Of a DNA stretch of 40,000 nt, positions 10,771-22,085 are shown piece after piece; the first letter of the stretch is position 1, and each line of letters starts with the position of its first letter. The translations under genes were made by a program, and so were the position numbers. Source of the stretch: Mesostigma viride (taxonomy: Eukaryota; Streptophyta; Mesostigmatophyceae; Mesostigmatales; Mesostigmataceae); the NCBI GenBank assembly GCA_009746045.1, contig RPFO01001729.1, forward strand, positions 1-40,000, in the 5' to 3' direction. The notes under the pieces were generated by a model. The model was not told the DNA's origin. It searched no databases and saw only the letters and a list, made by a program, of their open reading frames with translations.

Positions 10771-10808
10771 CCTGAATCCTCTTCATTTTCTTAATGAGAG
10801 GATTCAGG
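10771..10808. repeat. Short hairpin variant inside a satellite unit
   Basis: A unit in which CCTGAATCCTC is followed after 16 bases by its own reverse complement GAGGATTCAGG, so a piece of the unit is duplicated in inverted orientation. Identical events lie at 27163-27200 and 32848-32885, and a shortened one at 29100-29131. Confidence 0.85.
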
Positions 10809-13800
10809 TTACATAAATGCCAACCATGTAGGTAGACAAGCCATGATGACACCATGGGAGCCTGAATCCTCATCATTTACTATTCCTTGACATCCATGTA
10901 CGTAGGCCAGCCATGGAGACACCATGGGAGCCTGAATCCTCCTCATTAATTACATAAATGCCAACCATGTACGTAGACAAGCCATGATGACCCCATGGGA
11001 GCCTGAATCCTCATCATTAATTACATAAATGCCATCCATGTAAGTAGACGGGCCATGATGACACCATGGGAGCCTGAATCCTCCTCATTAATTACATAAA
11101 TGCCAACCATGTACGTAGACAAGCCATGATGACACCATGGGAGCCTGAATCCTCATCATTAATTACATAAATGCCATCCATGTACGTAGACGGGCCATGA
11201 TGACACCATGGGAGCCTGAATCCTCATCATTAATTACATAAATGCCATTCATGTACGTAGGCCAGCCATGGAGACACCATGGGAGCCTGAATCCTCATCA
11301 TTAATTACATACATGCCAACAATGTAGGTAGACAAGCCATGATGACACCATGGGAGCCTGAATCCTCATCATTTATTTTATGAGACATCCATGTACGTAG
11401 GCCAGCCATGATGACACCATGGGAGCCTGAATCCTCATCATTTCTTTTTCTTTGACATCCATGTACGTAGGCCAGCCATGATGACACCATGGGAGCCTGA
11501 ATCCTCCTCATTAATTACATACATGCCATCCATGTACGTACACGGGCCATGATGACACCATGGGAGCCTGAATCCTCCTCATTTACTATTCCTTGACATC
11601 CATGTACGTAGACGGGCCATGATGACACCATGGGAGCCTGAATCCTCATCATTTTTTTTTCTTTGACATCCATGTACATACGTAGGCCAGCCATGATGAC
11701 ACCAATGGAGCCTGAATCCTCATCATTAATTACATACATAAATGCCATGATCATCAATGACCCCATGGGAGCCTGAATCCTCATCATTAAATACATAAAT
11801 GCCACGGTCCATGTACGTAGACGGGCCATGATGACACCAATGGAGCCTGAATCCTCATCATTAATTACATAAATGCCAACCATGTACATACACGGGCAAT
11901 GATGACACCATGGGAGCCTGAATCCTCATCATTAATTACATAAATGCCAACCATGTACGTAGGCCAGCCATGATGACACTATGGGAGCCTGAATCCTCAT
12001 CATTAATTTCATACATGCCAACAACACGTAGACGGGCCATAATGACACCACGGGAGCCTGAATCCTCATCATTTTTTTTTCTTTGACATCCATGTACGTA
12101 GGCCAGCCATGATGACACCATGGGAGCCTGAATCCTCATCATTTTTTTTCTGAGACATCCATGTACGTAGGCCAGCCATGATGACACCATGGGAGCCTGA
12201 ATCCTCATCATTAAATACATACATGCCATCCATGTACGTAGACAGGCCATGATGACACCATGGGAGCCTGAATCCTCATCATTTACTATTCCTTGACATC
12301 CATGTACGTAGACGGGCCATGATGACACCATGGGAGCCTGAATCCTCATCATTTTTTTTCTTTGACATCCATGTACATACGTAGGCCAGCCATGATGACA
12401 CCAATGGAGCCTGAATTCTCATCATTAATTACATACATGCCATCCATGTACGTAGACAGGCCATGACATCTGACACCATGGGAGCCTGAATCCTCATCAT
12501 TTACTATTCCTTGACATCCATGTACGTAGACGGGCCATGATGACACCATGGGAGCCTGAATCCTCATCATTTTTTTTTCTTTGACATCCATGTACATACG
12601 TAGGCCAGCCATGATGACACCAATGGAGCCTGAATCCTCATCATTAATTACATACATAAATGCCAACCATGTACATACACGGGCAATGATGACACCAATG
12701 GAGCCTGAATCCTCATCATTAATTACATAAATGGCAACCATGTACATACACGGGCAATGATGACACCATGGGAGCCTGAATCCTCATCATTTTTTTTTTC
12801 TTTGACATCCATGTACATACGTAGGCCAGCCATGATGACACCAATGGAGCCTGAATCCTCATCATTAATTACATACATGCCATCCATGTACGTAGACAAG
12901 CCATGATGACCCCATGGGAGCCTGAATCCTCATCATTAATTACATACATGCCATCCATGTACGTAGACAGGCCATGATGACACCATGGGAGCCTGAATCC
13001 TCATCATTTACTATTCCTTGACATCCATGTACGTAGGCCAGCCATGGAGACACCATGGGAGCCTGAATCCTCCTCATTAATTACATAAATGCCAACCATG
13101 TACGTAGACAAGCCATGATGACCCCATGGGAGCCTGAATCCTCATCATTAATTACATAAATGCCATCCATGTACGTAGACGGGCCATGATGACACCATGG
13201 GAGCCTGAATCCTCATCATTTACTATTCCTTGACATCCATGTACGTAGGCCAGCCATGGAGACACCATGGGAGCCTGAATCCTCCTCATTAATTACATAA
13301 ATGCCAACCATGTACGTAGACAAGCCATGATGACCCCATGGGAGCCTGAATCCTCATCATTAATTACATAAATGCCATCCATGTAAGTAGACGGGCCATG
13401 ATGACACCATGGGAGCCTGAATCCTCCTCATTAATTACATAAATGCCAACCATGTACGTAGACAAGCCATGATGACACCATGGGAGCCTGAATCCTCATC
13501 ATTAATTACATAAATGCCATCCATGTACGTAGACGGGCCATGATGACACCATGGGAGCCTGAATCCTCATCATTAATTACATAAATGCCATTCATGTACG
13601 TAGGCCAGCCATGGAGACACCATGGGAGCCTGAATCCTCATCATTAATTACATACATGCCAACAATGTAGGTAGACAAGCCATGATGACACCATGGGAGC
13701 CTGAATCCTCATCATTTATTTTATGAGACATCCATGTACGTAGGCCAGCCATGATGACACCATGGGAGCCTGAATCCTCATCATTTCTTTTTCTTTGACA

Positions 13801-16800
13801 TCCATGTACGTAGGCCAGCCATGATGACACCATGGGAGCCTGAATCCTCCTCATTAATTACATACATGCCATCCATGTACGTACACGGGCCATGATGACA
13901 CCATGGGAGCCTGAATCCTCATCATTTACTATTCCTTGACATCCATGTACATACGTAGGCCAGCCATGGAGACACCATGGGAGCCTGAATCCTCATCATT
14001 AATTACATAAATGCCAACCATGTACGTAGACAAGCCATGATGACACCATGGGAGCCTGAATCCTCCTCATTAATTACATAAATGCCAACCATGTACGTAG
14101 ACAAGCCATGATGACACCATGGGAGCCTGAATCCTCATCATTAATTACATACATGCCATCCATGTACGTAGACAGGCCATGATGACACCATGGGAGCCTG
14201 AATCCTCATCATTTACTATTCCTTGACATCCATGTACGTAGGCCAGCCATGGAGACACCATGGGAGCCTGAATCCTCCTCATTAATTACATAAATGCCAA
14301 CCATGTACGTAGACAAGCCATGATGACCCCATGGGAGCCTGAATCCTCATCATTAATTACATAAATGCCATCCATGTACGTAGACGGGCCATGATGACAC
14401 CATGGGAGCCTGAATCCTTATCATTTACTATTCCTTGACATCCATGTACGTAGGCCAGCCATGGAGACACCATGGGAGCCTGAATCCTCATCATTAATTA
14501 CATAAATGCCAACCATGTACGTAGACAAGCCATGATGACACCAATGGAGCCTGAATCCTCATCATTAATTACATACATAAATGCCAACCATGTACATACA
14601 CGGGCAATGATGACACCAATGGAGCCTGAATCCTCATCATTAATTACATAAATGCCAACCATGTACATACACGGGCAATGATGACACCATGGGAGCCTGA
14701 ATCCTCATCATTTTTTTTTCTTTGACATCCATGTACATACGTAGGCCAGCCATGATGACACCAATGGAGCCTGAATCCTCATCATTAATTACATACATGC
14801 CATCCATGTACGTAGACAAGCCATGATGACACCATGGGAGCCTGAATCCTCATCATTAATTACATACATGCCATCCATGTACGTAGACAGGCCATGATGA
14901 CACCATGGGAGCCTGAATCCTCATCATTTACTATTCCTTGACATCCATGTACGTAGGCCAGCCATGGAGACACCATGGGAGCCTGAATCCTCCTCATTAA
15001 TTACATAAATGCCAACCATGTACGTAGACAAGCCATGATGACCCCATGGGAGCCTGAATCCTCATCATTAATTACATAAATGCCATCCATGTACGTAGAC
15101 GGGCCATGATGACACCATGGGAGCCTGAATCCTCCTCATTAATTACATACATGCCATCCATGTACGTAGACAGGCCATGATGACACCATGGGAGCCTGAA
15201 TCCTCATCATTTACTATTCCTTGACATCCATGTACGTAGGCCAGCCATGAGACACCATGGGAGCCTGAATCCTCCTCATTAATTACATAAATGCCAACCA
15301 TGTACGTAGACAAGCCATGATGACCCCATGGGAGCCTGAATCCTCATCATTAATTACATAAATGCCATCCATGTACGTAGACGGGCCATGATGACACCAT
15401 GGGAGCCTGAATCCTCATCATTTACTATTCCTTGACATCCATGTACGTAGGCCAGCCATGGAGACACCATGGGAGCCTGAATCCTCCTCATTAATTACAT
15501 AAATGCCAACCATGTACGTAGACAAGCCATGATGACCCCATGGGAGCCTGAATCCTCATCATTAATTACATAAATGCCATCCATGTAAGTAGACGGGCCA
15601 TGATGACACCATGGGAGCCTGAATCCTCTCATTAATTACATAAATGCCAACCATGTACGTAGACAAGCCATGATGACACCATGGGAGCCTGAATCCTCAT
15701 CATTAATTACATAAATGCCATCCATGTACGTAGACGGGCCATGATGACACCATGGGAGCCTGAATCCTCATCATTAATTACATAAATGCCATTCATGTAC
15801 GTAGGCCAGCCATGGAGACACCATGGGAGCCTGAATCCTCATCATTAATTACATACATGCCAACAATGTAGGTAGACAAGCCATGATGACACCATGGGAG
15901 CCTGAATCCTCATCATTTATTTTATGAGACATCCATGTACGTAGGCCAGCCATGATGACACCATGGGAGCCTGAATCCTCATCATTTCTTTTTCTTTGAC
16001 ATCCATGTACGTAGGCCAGCCATGATGACACCATGGGAGCCTGAATCCTCCTCATTAATTACATACATGCCATCCATGTACGTACACGGGCCATGATGAC
16101 ACCATGGGAGCCTGAATCCTCATCATTTACTATTCCTTGACATCCATGTACATACGTAGGCCAGCCATGAGACACCATGGGAGCCTGAATCCTCATCATT
16201 AATTACATAAATGCCAACCATGTACGTAGACAAGCCATGATGACACCATGGGAGCCTGAATCCTCCTCATTAATTACATAAATGCCAACCATGTACGTAG
16301 ACAAGCCATGATGACACCATGGGAGCCTGAATCCTCATCATTAATTACATAGATGCCATCCATGTACGTAGACAGGCCATGATGACACCATGGGAGCCTG
16401 AATCCTCATCATTTACTATTCCTTGACATCCATGTACGTAGGCCAGCCATGGAGACACCATGGGAGCCTGAATCCTCCTCATTAATTACATAAATGCCAA
16501 CCATGTACGTAGACAAGCCATGATGACCCCATGGGAGCCTGAATCCTCATCATTAATTACATAAATGCCATCCATGTACGTAGACGGGCCATGATGACAC
16601 CATGGGAGCCTGAATCCTTATCATTTACTATTCCTTGACATCCATGTACGTAGGCCAGCCATGGAGACACCATGGGAGCCTGAATCCTCATCATTAATTA
16701 CATAAATGCCAACCATGTACGTAGACAAGCCATGATGACACCAATGGAGCCTGAATCCTCATCATTAATTACATACATAAATGCCAACCATGTACATACA

Positions 16801-17444
16801 CGGGCAATGATGACACCAATGGAGCCTGAATCCTCATCATTAATTACATAAATGCCAACCATGTACATACACGGGCAATGATGACACCATGGGAGCCTGA
16901 ATCCTCATCATTTTTTTTTCTTTGACATCCATGTACATACGTAGGCCAGCCATGATGACACCAATGGAGCCTGAATCCTCATCATTAATTACATACATGC
17001 CATCCATGTACGTAGACAAGCCATGATGACACCATGGGAGCCTGAATCCTCATCATTAATTACATACATGCCATCCATGTACGTAGACAGCCATGATGAC
17101 ACCATGGGAGCCTGAATCCTCATCATTTACTATTCCTTGACATCCATGTACGTAGGCCAGCCATGAGACACCATGGGAGCCTGAATCCTCCTCATTAATT
17201 ACATAAATGCCAACCATGTACGTAGACAAGCCATGATGACCCCATGGGAGCCTGAATCCTCATCATTAATTACATAAATGCCATCCATGTACGTAGACGG
17301 GCCATGATGACACCATGGGAGCCTGAATCCTCCTCATTAATTACATAAATGCCAACCATGTACGTAGACAAGCCATGATGACACCATGGGAGCCTGAATC
17401 CTCATCATTTACTATTCCTTGACATCCATGTACGTAGGCCAGCC

Positions 17445-17449
17445 ATGAT
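17445..17449 (+). repeat. Target-site duplication ATGAT (left)
   Basis: ATGAT directly before the 5' LTR equals ATGAT at 25096-25100 directly after the 3' LTR. Removing the element and one copy restores the normal satellite sequence CCATGATGACACC. Confidence 0.92.
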
Positions 17450-17922
17450 AGTTAGTCTCCATGCTTTGCTGTAGACTAAGTCTCAAAGGCATTGTGAATA
17501 CAACGTATGAATAAGCCTTGTAAACCTACATTGGTATGTGAATATAAATACCACGTGGGCTATACAGATAGGAATGCTAGTCGAGTCGCATACGTTTCCC
17601 TAGATAGGTACTTTGGGTACTGAGGTACGTGACAGATGTCAGTACCCAGTATACGTAGTGTCCTGTCATTGGACGGTACTAGAGTATCCTAGATAGGGAC
17701 CGTACTGCAGCGTGCATTGATTTGTGATCGCACGATGCAGTGACTAGACTGCTACCTGTCATCGTGTGGCCTCGGGCCAACGGTCTGCACCCAACGGTCA
17801 CTGGCGGCGCAGCCGGTGAGAGGAACGTTGATAAAGGGTAAACCTATTTTCTAATGAACCAAGCAATTCATTGCTCCAAGCCTTCAGTGTTCTCAAGCAA
17901 TATATCCCACCGCATTCTAACT
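17450..17922 (+). repeat. 5' LTR
   Basis: 473 bp, beginning AGTTAGTCTCC and ending TTCTAACT, so its ends form the 6-bp inverted repeat AGTTAG/CTAACT. It contains a TATA-like TATAAATA at 17543-17550. It differs from the 3' LTR by two substitutions and one single-base indel. Confidence 0.95.
17543..17550 (+). promoter_or_regulatory. LTR TATA-like box
   Basis: TATAAATA in the 5' LTR, present also at 24717-24724 in the 3' LTR. It is a reasonable core promoter for the element, inferred from sequence only. Confidence 0.4.
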
Positions 17923-17940
17923 TGAATTTTATTTGCTACC

Positions 17941-20573
17941 ATGGCTATCACGAACAAGAATGTCGCTAAGAAGCTTCCTACAACGAGGATGATGATGGGC
18001 AGGATCGGCGGATGCCCAGAGACAACAACAAGAAGCCGGCTGGCGATGCGGCCATTTCCAAGAAAAAGAAAAAGAACAAAAAGACTCACAATGGTTGCCA
18101 GGACGAGGGGACGGCGGCTGCAAAGCCGACCGACCTACCCCCCTCCCCTGCGAGGCCGGAGGCCGAGACGGCTCCCCCCGGGGAGACCGGCTTACCCTCG
18201 ACTCCGGCGGCCGCCCCAGCCGCAACCACGGCTGGCGCGGCCATGGCTGCGGAGACCTCGGTGGTAAACCCCACTGAGGCTCCACAGTCCGGCCCCACGT
18301 TGCCATCTCTTCGGGAGCGTATGCCCCGTCAGACGGCCTCGGTGGCACCGGACGGGACGATTACCTTTCGTCCCGCCACATCAAACCTTAATGTCCCTTT
18401 CGCCCAGGGACATAACCACATTGAGCTAACGTTTGGGCGACCCTCTGCGTCCCTTCTTCGCAAGAAGAAGGACATGGAGAGTATTAAACTCGCACGGGTG
18501 GTGCGAAAACCTGTGGAACCCATCGCCGGACAACCAATGTCCGACGATGAGGTATCCGACACTGCCAGTCTCCCCGATGGGGAGACTGAGATCAATCTTA
18601 CCCCAGCGCTCCTGGCGGTCGAGCAGGCCGCGCTGGTGGCAAATGAAGAACGCCGAGAGCGGCAGCGGGACCGAGAGGTCCGCCGAGAGGCGGCTTTTCG
18701 GCTCGCCGCTAAGCGGCAAGAATATGAAGAGGAAGCCGCCCGTCGCCTGGCTACCCACCAGGCGATGGCGGACGCGTACCGCGAGGCCACCCAGCGGTTA
18801 CGTGACCTCTTAAAAAATGCTGACTATCCCATGCACTATGCGGACAGTCAAGACCTGGCCGAGCTTGCTCGGTCAGCACACTTTAAAACCATGTCCTCCA
18901 TCACCCAAGCCAGGGTCACGGAGGCCATCTTGGCCAAACATGGGGTGGTAGCTGAAGAAGCCCCCCCGCTGGAAACCACCAGCAAGAAACCCTCTCCCCC
19001 CCAACCCCTGCAGTACAAGGAGGGACTGCTGGCCCTGGGCGCGAGGAAGGGCAAAGAGGCGGACTGTCCAGTCCGGCCTGCTATGATCATGGGAGAACCA
19101 CTCCCTGACATACCCGAGGATGAGGCTGCTTTTCAGGCAGCCCTCCGGGAGCATGAGGTACGCAAGGAGATGAAGCGTCTCATGCGGGAGGAGGCCAGGA
19201 GGAGAGCAGAGGCAGACACCCCTGCCCGCCCCTCCACCGATGGGGCTGGACCCAGTGGGGTTACCCGGACACCCCCGGGCTCCCCCAGGGCCACCATGAC
19301 CCCCCTCCCCCTCCCCCACCACCCCAGGTTCGCCCTGTGGGTTGGGGCCCCCTCCCAAACCAGGGGGGGTGGCCAGGACCCCAGGAGGCCCTGGGGGGAG
19401 GTGCAGAGGTGCCACAGGCACCCAACAGGCCTGCTGAGGCCCCCCCAAGGAGCGGGGATGTCCTGGAACAGCTCGCCATTCTCCAGGCCCAGCTGGCCTC
19501 GTTGCAAGATCAGCAGTTAACAGCTAACCAGCTGCAAACTGTCGAGGGCCTGCGCGCCCTGATGTCGCGGTATGAGCGGGGGACCATCAACCTGGACCCC
19601 ACCCGCCTGCAACAAGCAACCGACAGCTTCTTGAGGGCCAACCCCCCTCTCACAGGTGTGTTTAACCCTCATAAAAAGGAATCCAAAATCAATATTGCTG
19701 GCTTGCCTGAGGGTCACACTGTTGAACAAGCTAAGCAATTTGTTTTTGCTTTGGAGTATGGGATGGAAGGTCTTAACCTTAGACATCAGTTTAAGGCTCT
19801 CAGGGCCTCCTCCACATTCCATCAATCATCTCCTGCAATCAGAGCATTGATTCAAACCTATCAGGAACGTACCCTGACACCTGAAGCAGCCATTGAACAG
19901 TGGCCTACCTTTATCACTGATCTGAAACAGCTAGTGCTTACCAATAACCACATGGAAGCAGTAGAACGTTTCAACTGGCTTGCTGCATATAAGGTGAACA
20001 AGAATAACCTCTCTGGGGATGCAAAAACATACAGGGTAATGATTGAGAAAGACCTTGAGCTTCTCAAGCTCCAACCAAGGTATCTCATCCACACCTGGCT
20101 AACAAAAGCTAATTTGCAACCTTCTGTCCTGGCTACCCTGCTTACAGGCCTCAAGTCCCTCTGGGACAACTTCAGAGCTGCCATGCTCTATATCGAGGAG
20201 GCAGTGGACCCCCTGGGTACTGGCAACAACCAGGCCCAGGACCCCAAGGTCCAGGGTGTCCAAGGCCACAAACGCAAGGGGCAGGCCAGCCAGGGGGGGC
20301 ACCCAAGACCCACAAGTCCTCCCACCAAGGGGGCAGTGGCTCTCAGGGGCGTGGCAACACGTGGCACCGTGTGCCCCTGCATGGCAACCCCAACAACAAC
20401 AACAACAACAACAACAACAGGTCCCAGCAGGGCAACAATAACAACAGGTCCCAACAGGGCCAAAACAACAACAACAACAGGTCCCAGCAGGGCCAGAACC
20501 GGTCCCAGCAGGGAAACAACAACAACAACAACACAACAACAACCAGCCTGGCAACCCTGGGGGGTCCATAAGG
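17941..20573 (+). pseudogene. gag: Gag, broken by frameshifts
   Basis: Structural polyprotein of the LTR element. A likely start is the ATG at 17941, 18 bp inside the 5' LTR. The frame moves near 17975-18000, after which a 500-codon frame runs from 18012. This part is basic (a Lys-rich KKKKKNKK), Pro/Ala-rich, then strongly helical with Arg/Glu-rich coiled-coil character (RREAAFRLAAKRQEYEEEAA). In a C-rich run near 19290-19320 the frame shifts again into a capsid-like segment (about 19337-20240) with FNPHKKESKINIAGLPEGHT and LSGDAKTYRVMIEKDLELL. A G7 run at 20292-20298 and a CAA-rich tract near 20530 shift it twice more through an Asn/Gln-rich linker toward the zinc knuckle. Each break falls in or near low-complexity sequence, so sequencing error is a live alternative. 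The capsid role is inferred from position and helical composition. Confidence 0.75.
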
Positions 20574-22085
20574 TGCCTGAGGTGCTTCCAACGAGGGCAC
20601 GCACGGCACAACTGCCCCAACAACGACTCCCTGGCCAACGGGGTGGATCTCTGCCCGGGCTGCTGGCACGCACGTCATCCCCTGGGGCCTCCAGGCAGCC
20701 GTTGCAACAGGCCTCGCTACCCAAATCAATGTGAGTTCACTCACCTTATGTACTCTGAGGATGATGATCTCATTACCATTGGGGATGGCAACCAGGGCAT
20801 AATTGATTTTGAGGCAGCAACCTTACTGTCCTCCCAACACCCTGTTCTGGAACCTTACATAAAAGCACTAACCCCTACTGTTGACAACTCCATAGATATC
20901 AAGGAGCTTGCTCATCAGCTGCACCTAGCCATGGGTCATGAAACAGTGGCTGAGGAACTGGCCAGACGGCTGGGGGGTAGTAGCATGGGAAAACAACTCA
21001 GGAATGCAGTAAAACTGGCTAGACAACACTGTCAAGAATGTCAGTTCAATAGCCCCAAACCTCAAAAATGGCATACTGCAACTCCTTCCACCAATAGGGG
21101 CATGATAGTGGGGGATGTGATGCACATCAACAAAGATGTCCAACCCTACCTGATCCTAAAAGACTCATGGTCCAGGTTCACAGTAATGGAACCCCTACCT
21201 GGCATGTCTGCAGGGCAGCTACGTGTTGCACTCATGATTGCTTTACCCAGATTCTACCCAGTTGACAGAATTTTGCTTGATCAACAATTTTCTTGTCTGA
21301 CTGACCTGGAAGGGTGTGAAGCAATAGAGATTGCTGGGCTGGAAGATCATGAGGGTCAGGGGGTCATTGAAAGAACCATCAGATCTGTCAAAACCCTACT
21401 AGCCAAAAATCCTTCCAAGGATGCTACTTCAGGGGTCTATTGTGACAGGGCACTCTGGTGTCATGAAATGTGCACAACCCTAAACATGAGACCTGTCTTG
21501 CATGCCACGTGGGGTGAAGTAATCCCAGCAGGCCTGCAGGCAGGTGTATATCCCCCAGAGGTGATAGCACTGTACAACACTGCACGTGCACAAACCTCAG
21601 CAAAACTGGCAGAAAAAGATAAAACCCATTCCAGGCCAGTATTCCAAAAAGGTGATCAAGTTCTCTATTACAAGGAAAACAGCTTTGGTAAGGTTGGAAC
21701 TTGGCTAGGTCCAGTTACCATCCGTGGATTTACCAAAAACAGCAAGACCGTGGAGGTCAAGCACAATATCAATGGGAAGCGTCACAGGGTGAGCTGTCAT
21801 AGAATTAAGAAGTATTATTCTCCCATGGCAGACGTGCCTGGGGAAGAGTCTTTAAGCATGGACTCACTACTTCTATCTGGCAACTCCAGCATGCCCAGCA
21901 GTAGCTCTGAGCCACCAATTACTGCTGTTGACAGCACCACAGCACCCTCTGTGAACCCTTCCACCCTCAGTGAAGCCAGGCCCACTTCACAACCTGGGGA
22001 TTGCTTAACCAGGCACGAGGTAGCTGGGTTGGAAGCATTAGCTCAGCCCCAAGGCACGAACCTGTCTGCCAACCTCCCGCTCTGA
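20532..22085 (+). CDS. Zinc knuckle plus integrase
   Basis: One uninterrupted frame. It begins with a CX2CX4HX4C knuckle (CLRCFQRGHARHNC, 20574-20615) and a second Cys/His group (CPGCWHARH...C...C). Numbering from codon 20643, an HHCC zinc site follows (H94, H99, C130, C133). The core has D158 (GDVMHI), D213 (ILLDQQFS) and E243 (GVIERTIRSVK), giving D-x54-D-x29-E. The C-terminal part (FQKGDQVLYY...GTWLGPVTIRGF...HRIKKYY) resembles the GPY/F module of Ty3/Gypsy and retroviral integrases, which is unexpected next to a Copia RT. There is no protease between the knuckle and the integrase. The tail after about 21830 is Ser/Thr/Pro-rich. The frame stops at 22085, and the next domain is in another frame, so either a frameshift near 22050-22085 or a true ORF boundary lies there. 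Function: insertion of the cDNA copy into the genome. Confidence 0.85.
   Translation, partial: HNNNQPGNPGGSIRCLRCFQRGHARHNCPNNDSLANGVDLCPGCWHARHPLGPPGSRCNRPRYPNQCEFTHLMYSEDDDLITIGDGNQGIIDFEAATLLSSQHPVLEPYIKALTPTVDNSIDIKELAHQLHLAMGHETVAEELARRLGGSSMGKQLRNAVKLARQHCQECQFNSPKPQKWHTATPSTNRGMIVGDVMHINKDVQPYLILKDSWSRFTVMEPLPGMSAGQLRVALMIALPRFYPVDRILLDQQFSCLTDLEGCEAIEIAGLEDHEGQGVIERTIRSVKTLLAKNPSKDATSGVYCDRALWCHEMCTTLNMRPVLHATWGEVIPAGLQAGVYPPEVIALYNTARAQTSAKLAEKDKTHSRPVFQKGDQVLYYKENSFGKVGTWLGPVTIRGFTKNSKTVEVKHNINGKRHRVSCHRIKKYYSPMADVPGEESLSMDSLLLSGNSSMPSSSSEPPITAVDSTTAPSVNPSTLSEARPTSQPGDCLTRHEVAGLEALAQPQGTNLSANLPL

Larger units (their letters stand above)
8541..17449 (+). repeat. 70/71-bp satellite array, block 1
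   Basis: About 126 head-to-tail units. A conserved core of roughly 50 bp runs from CCATGTACGTAG through CCATGATGACACCATGG and GAGCCTGAATCCTCATCATT. It is separated by a variable linker of about 20 bp in a few types: TTAATTACATAAATGCC, TTTACTATTCCTTGACATCC, a poly-T type before CTTTGACATCC, and TTATTTTATGAGACATCC. Linker types recur in a fixed order and form a higher-order repeat: the TTATTTTATGAG plus TTTCTTTTTCTTTG pair recurs near 9305, 11305, 13648 and 15849. Many short open frames on the minus strand are satellite translations. Confidence 0.97.

Noticed and set aside
18086-20744. Minus-strand frames opposite Gag (Cys/Val/Leu-rich)
   Set aside because: They are shadows of GC-rich and CAA-repeat Gag sequence with no recognisable domain.
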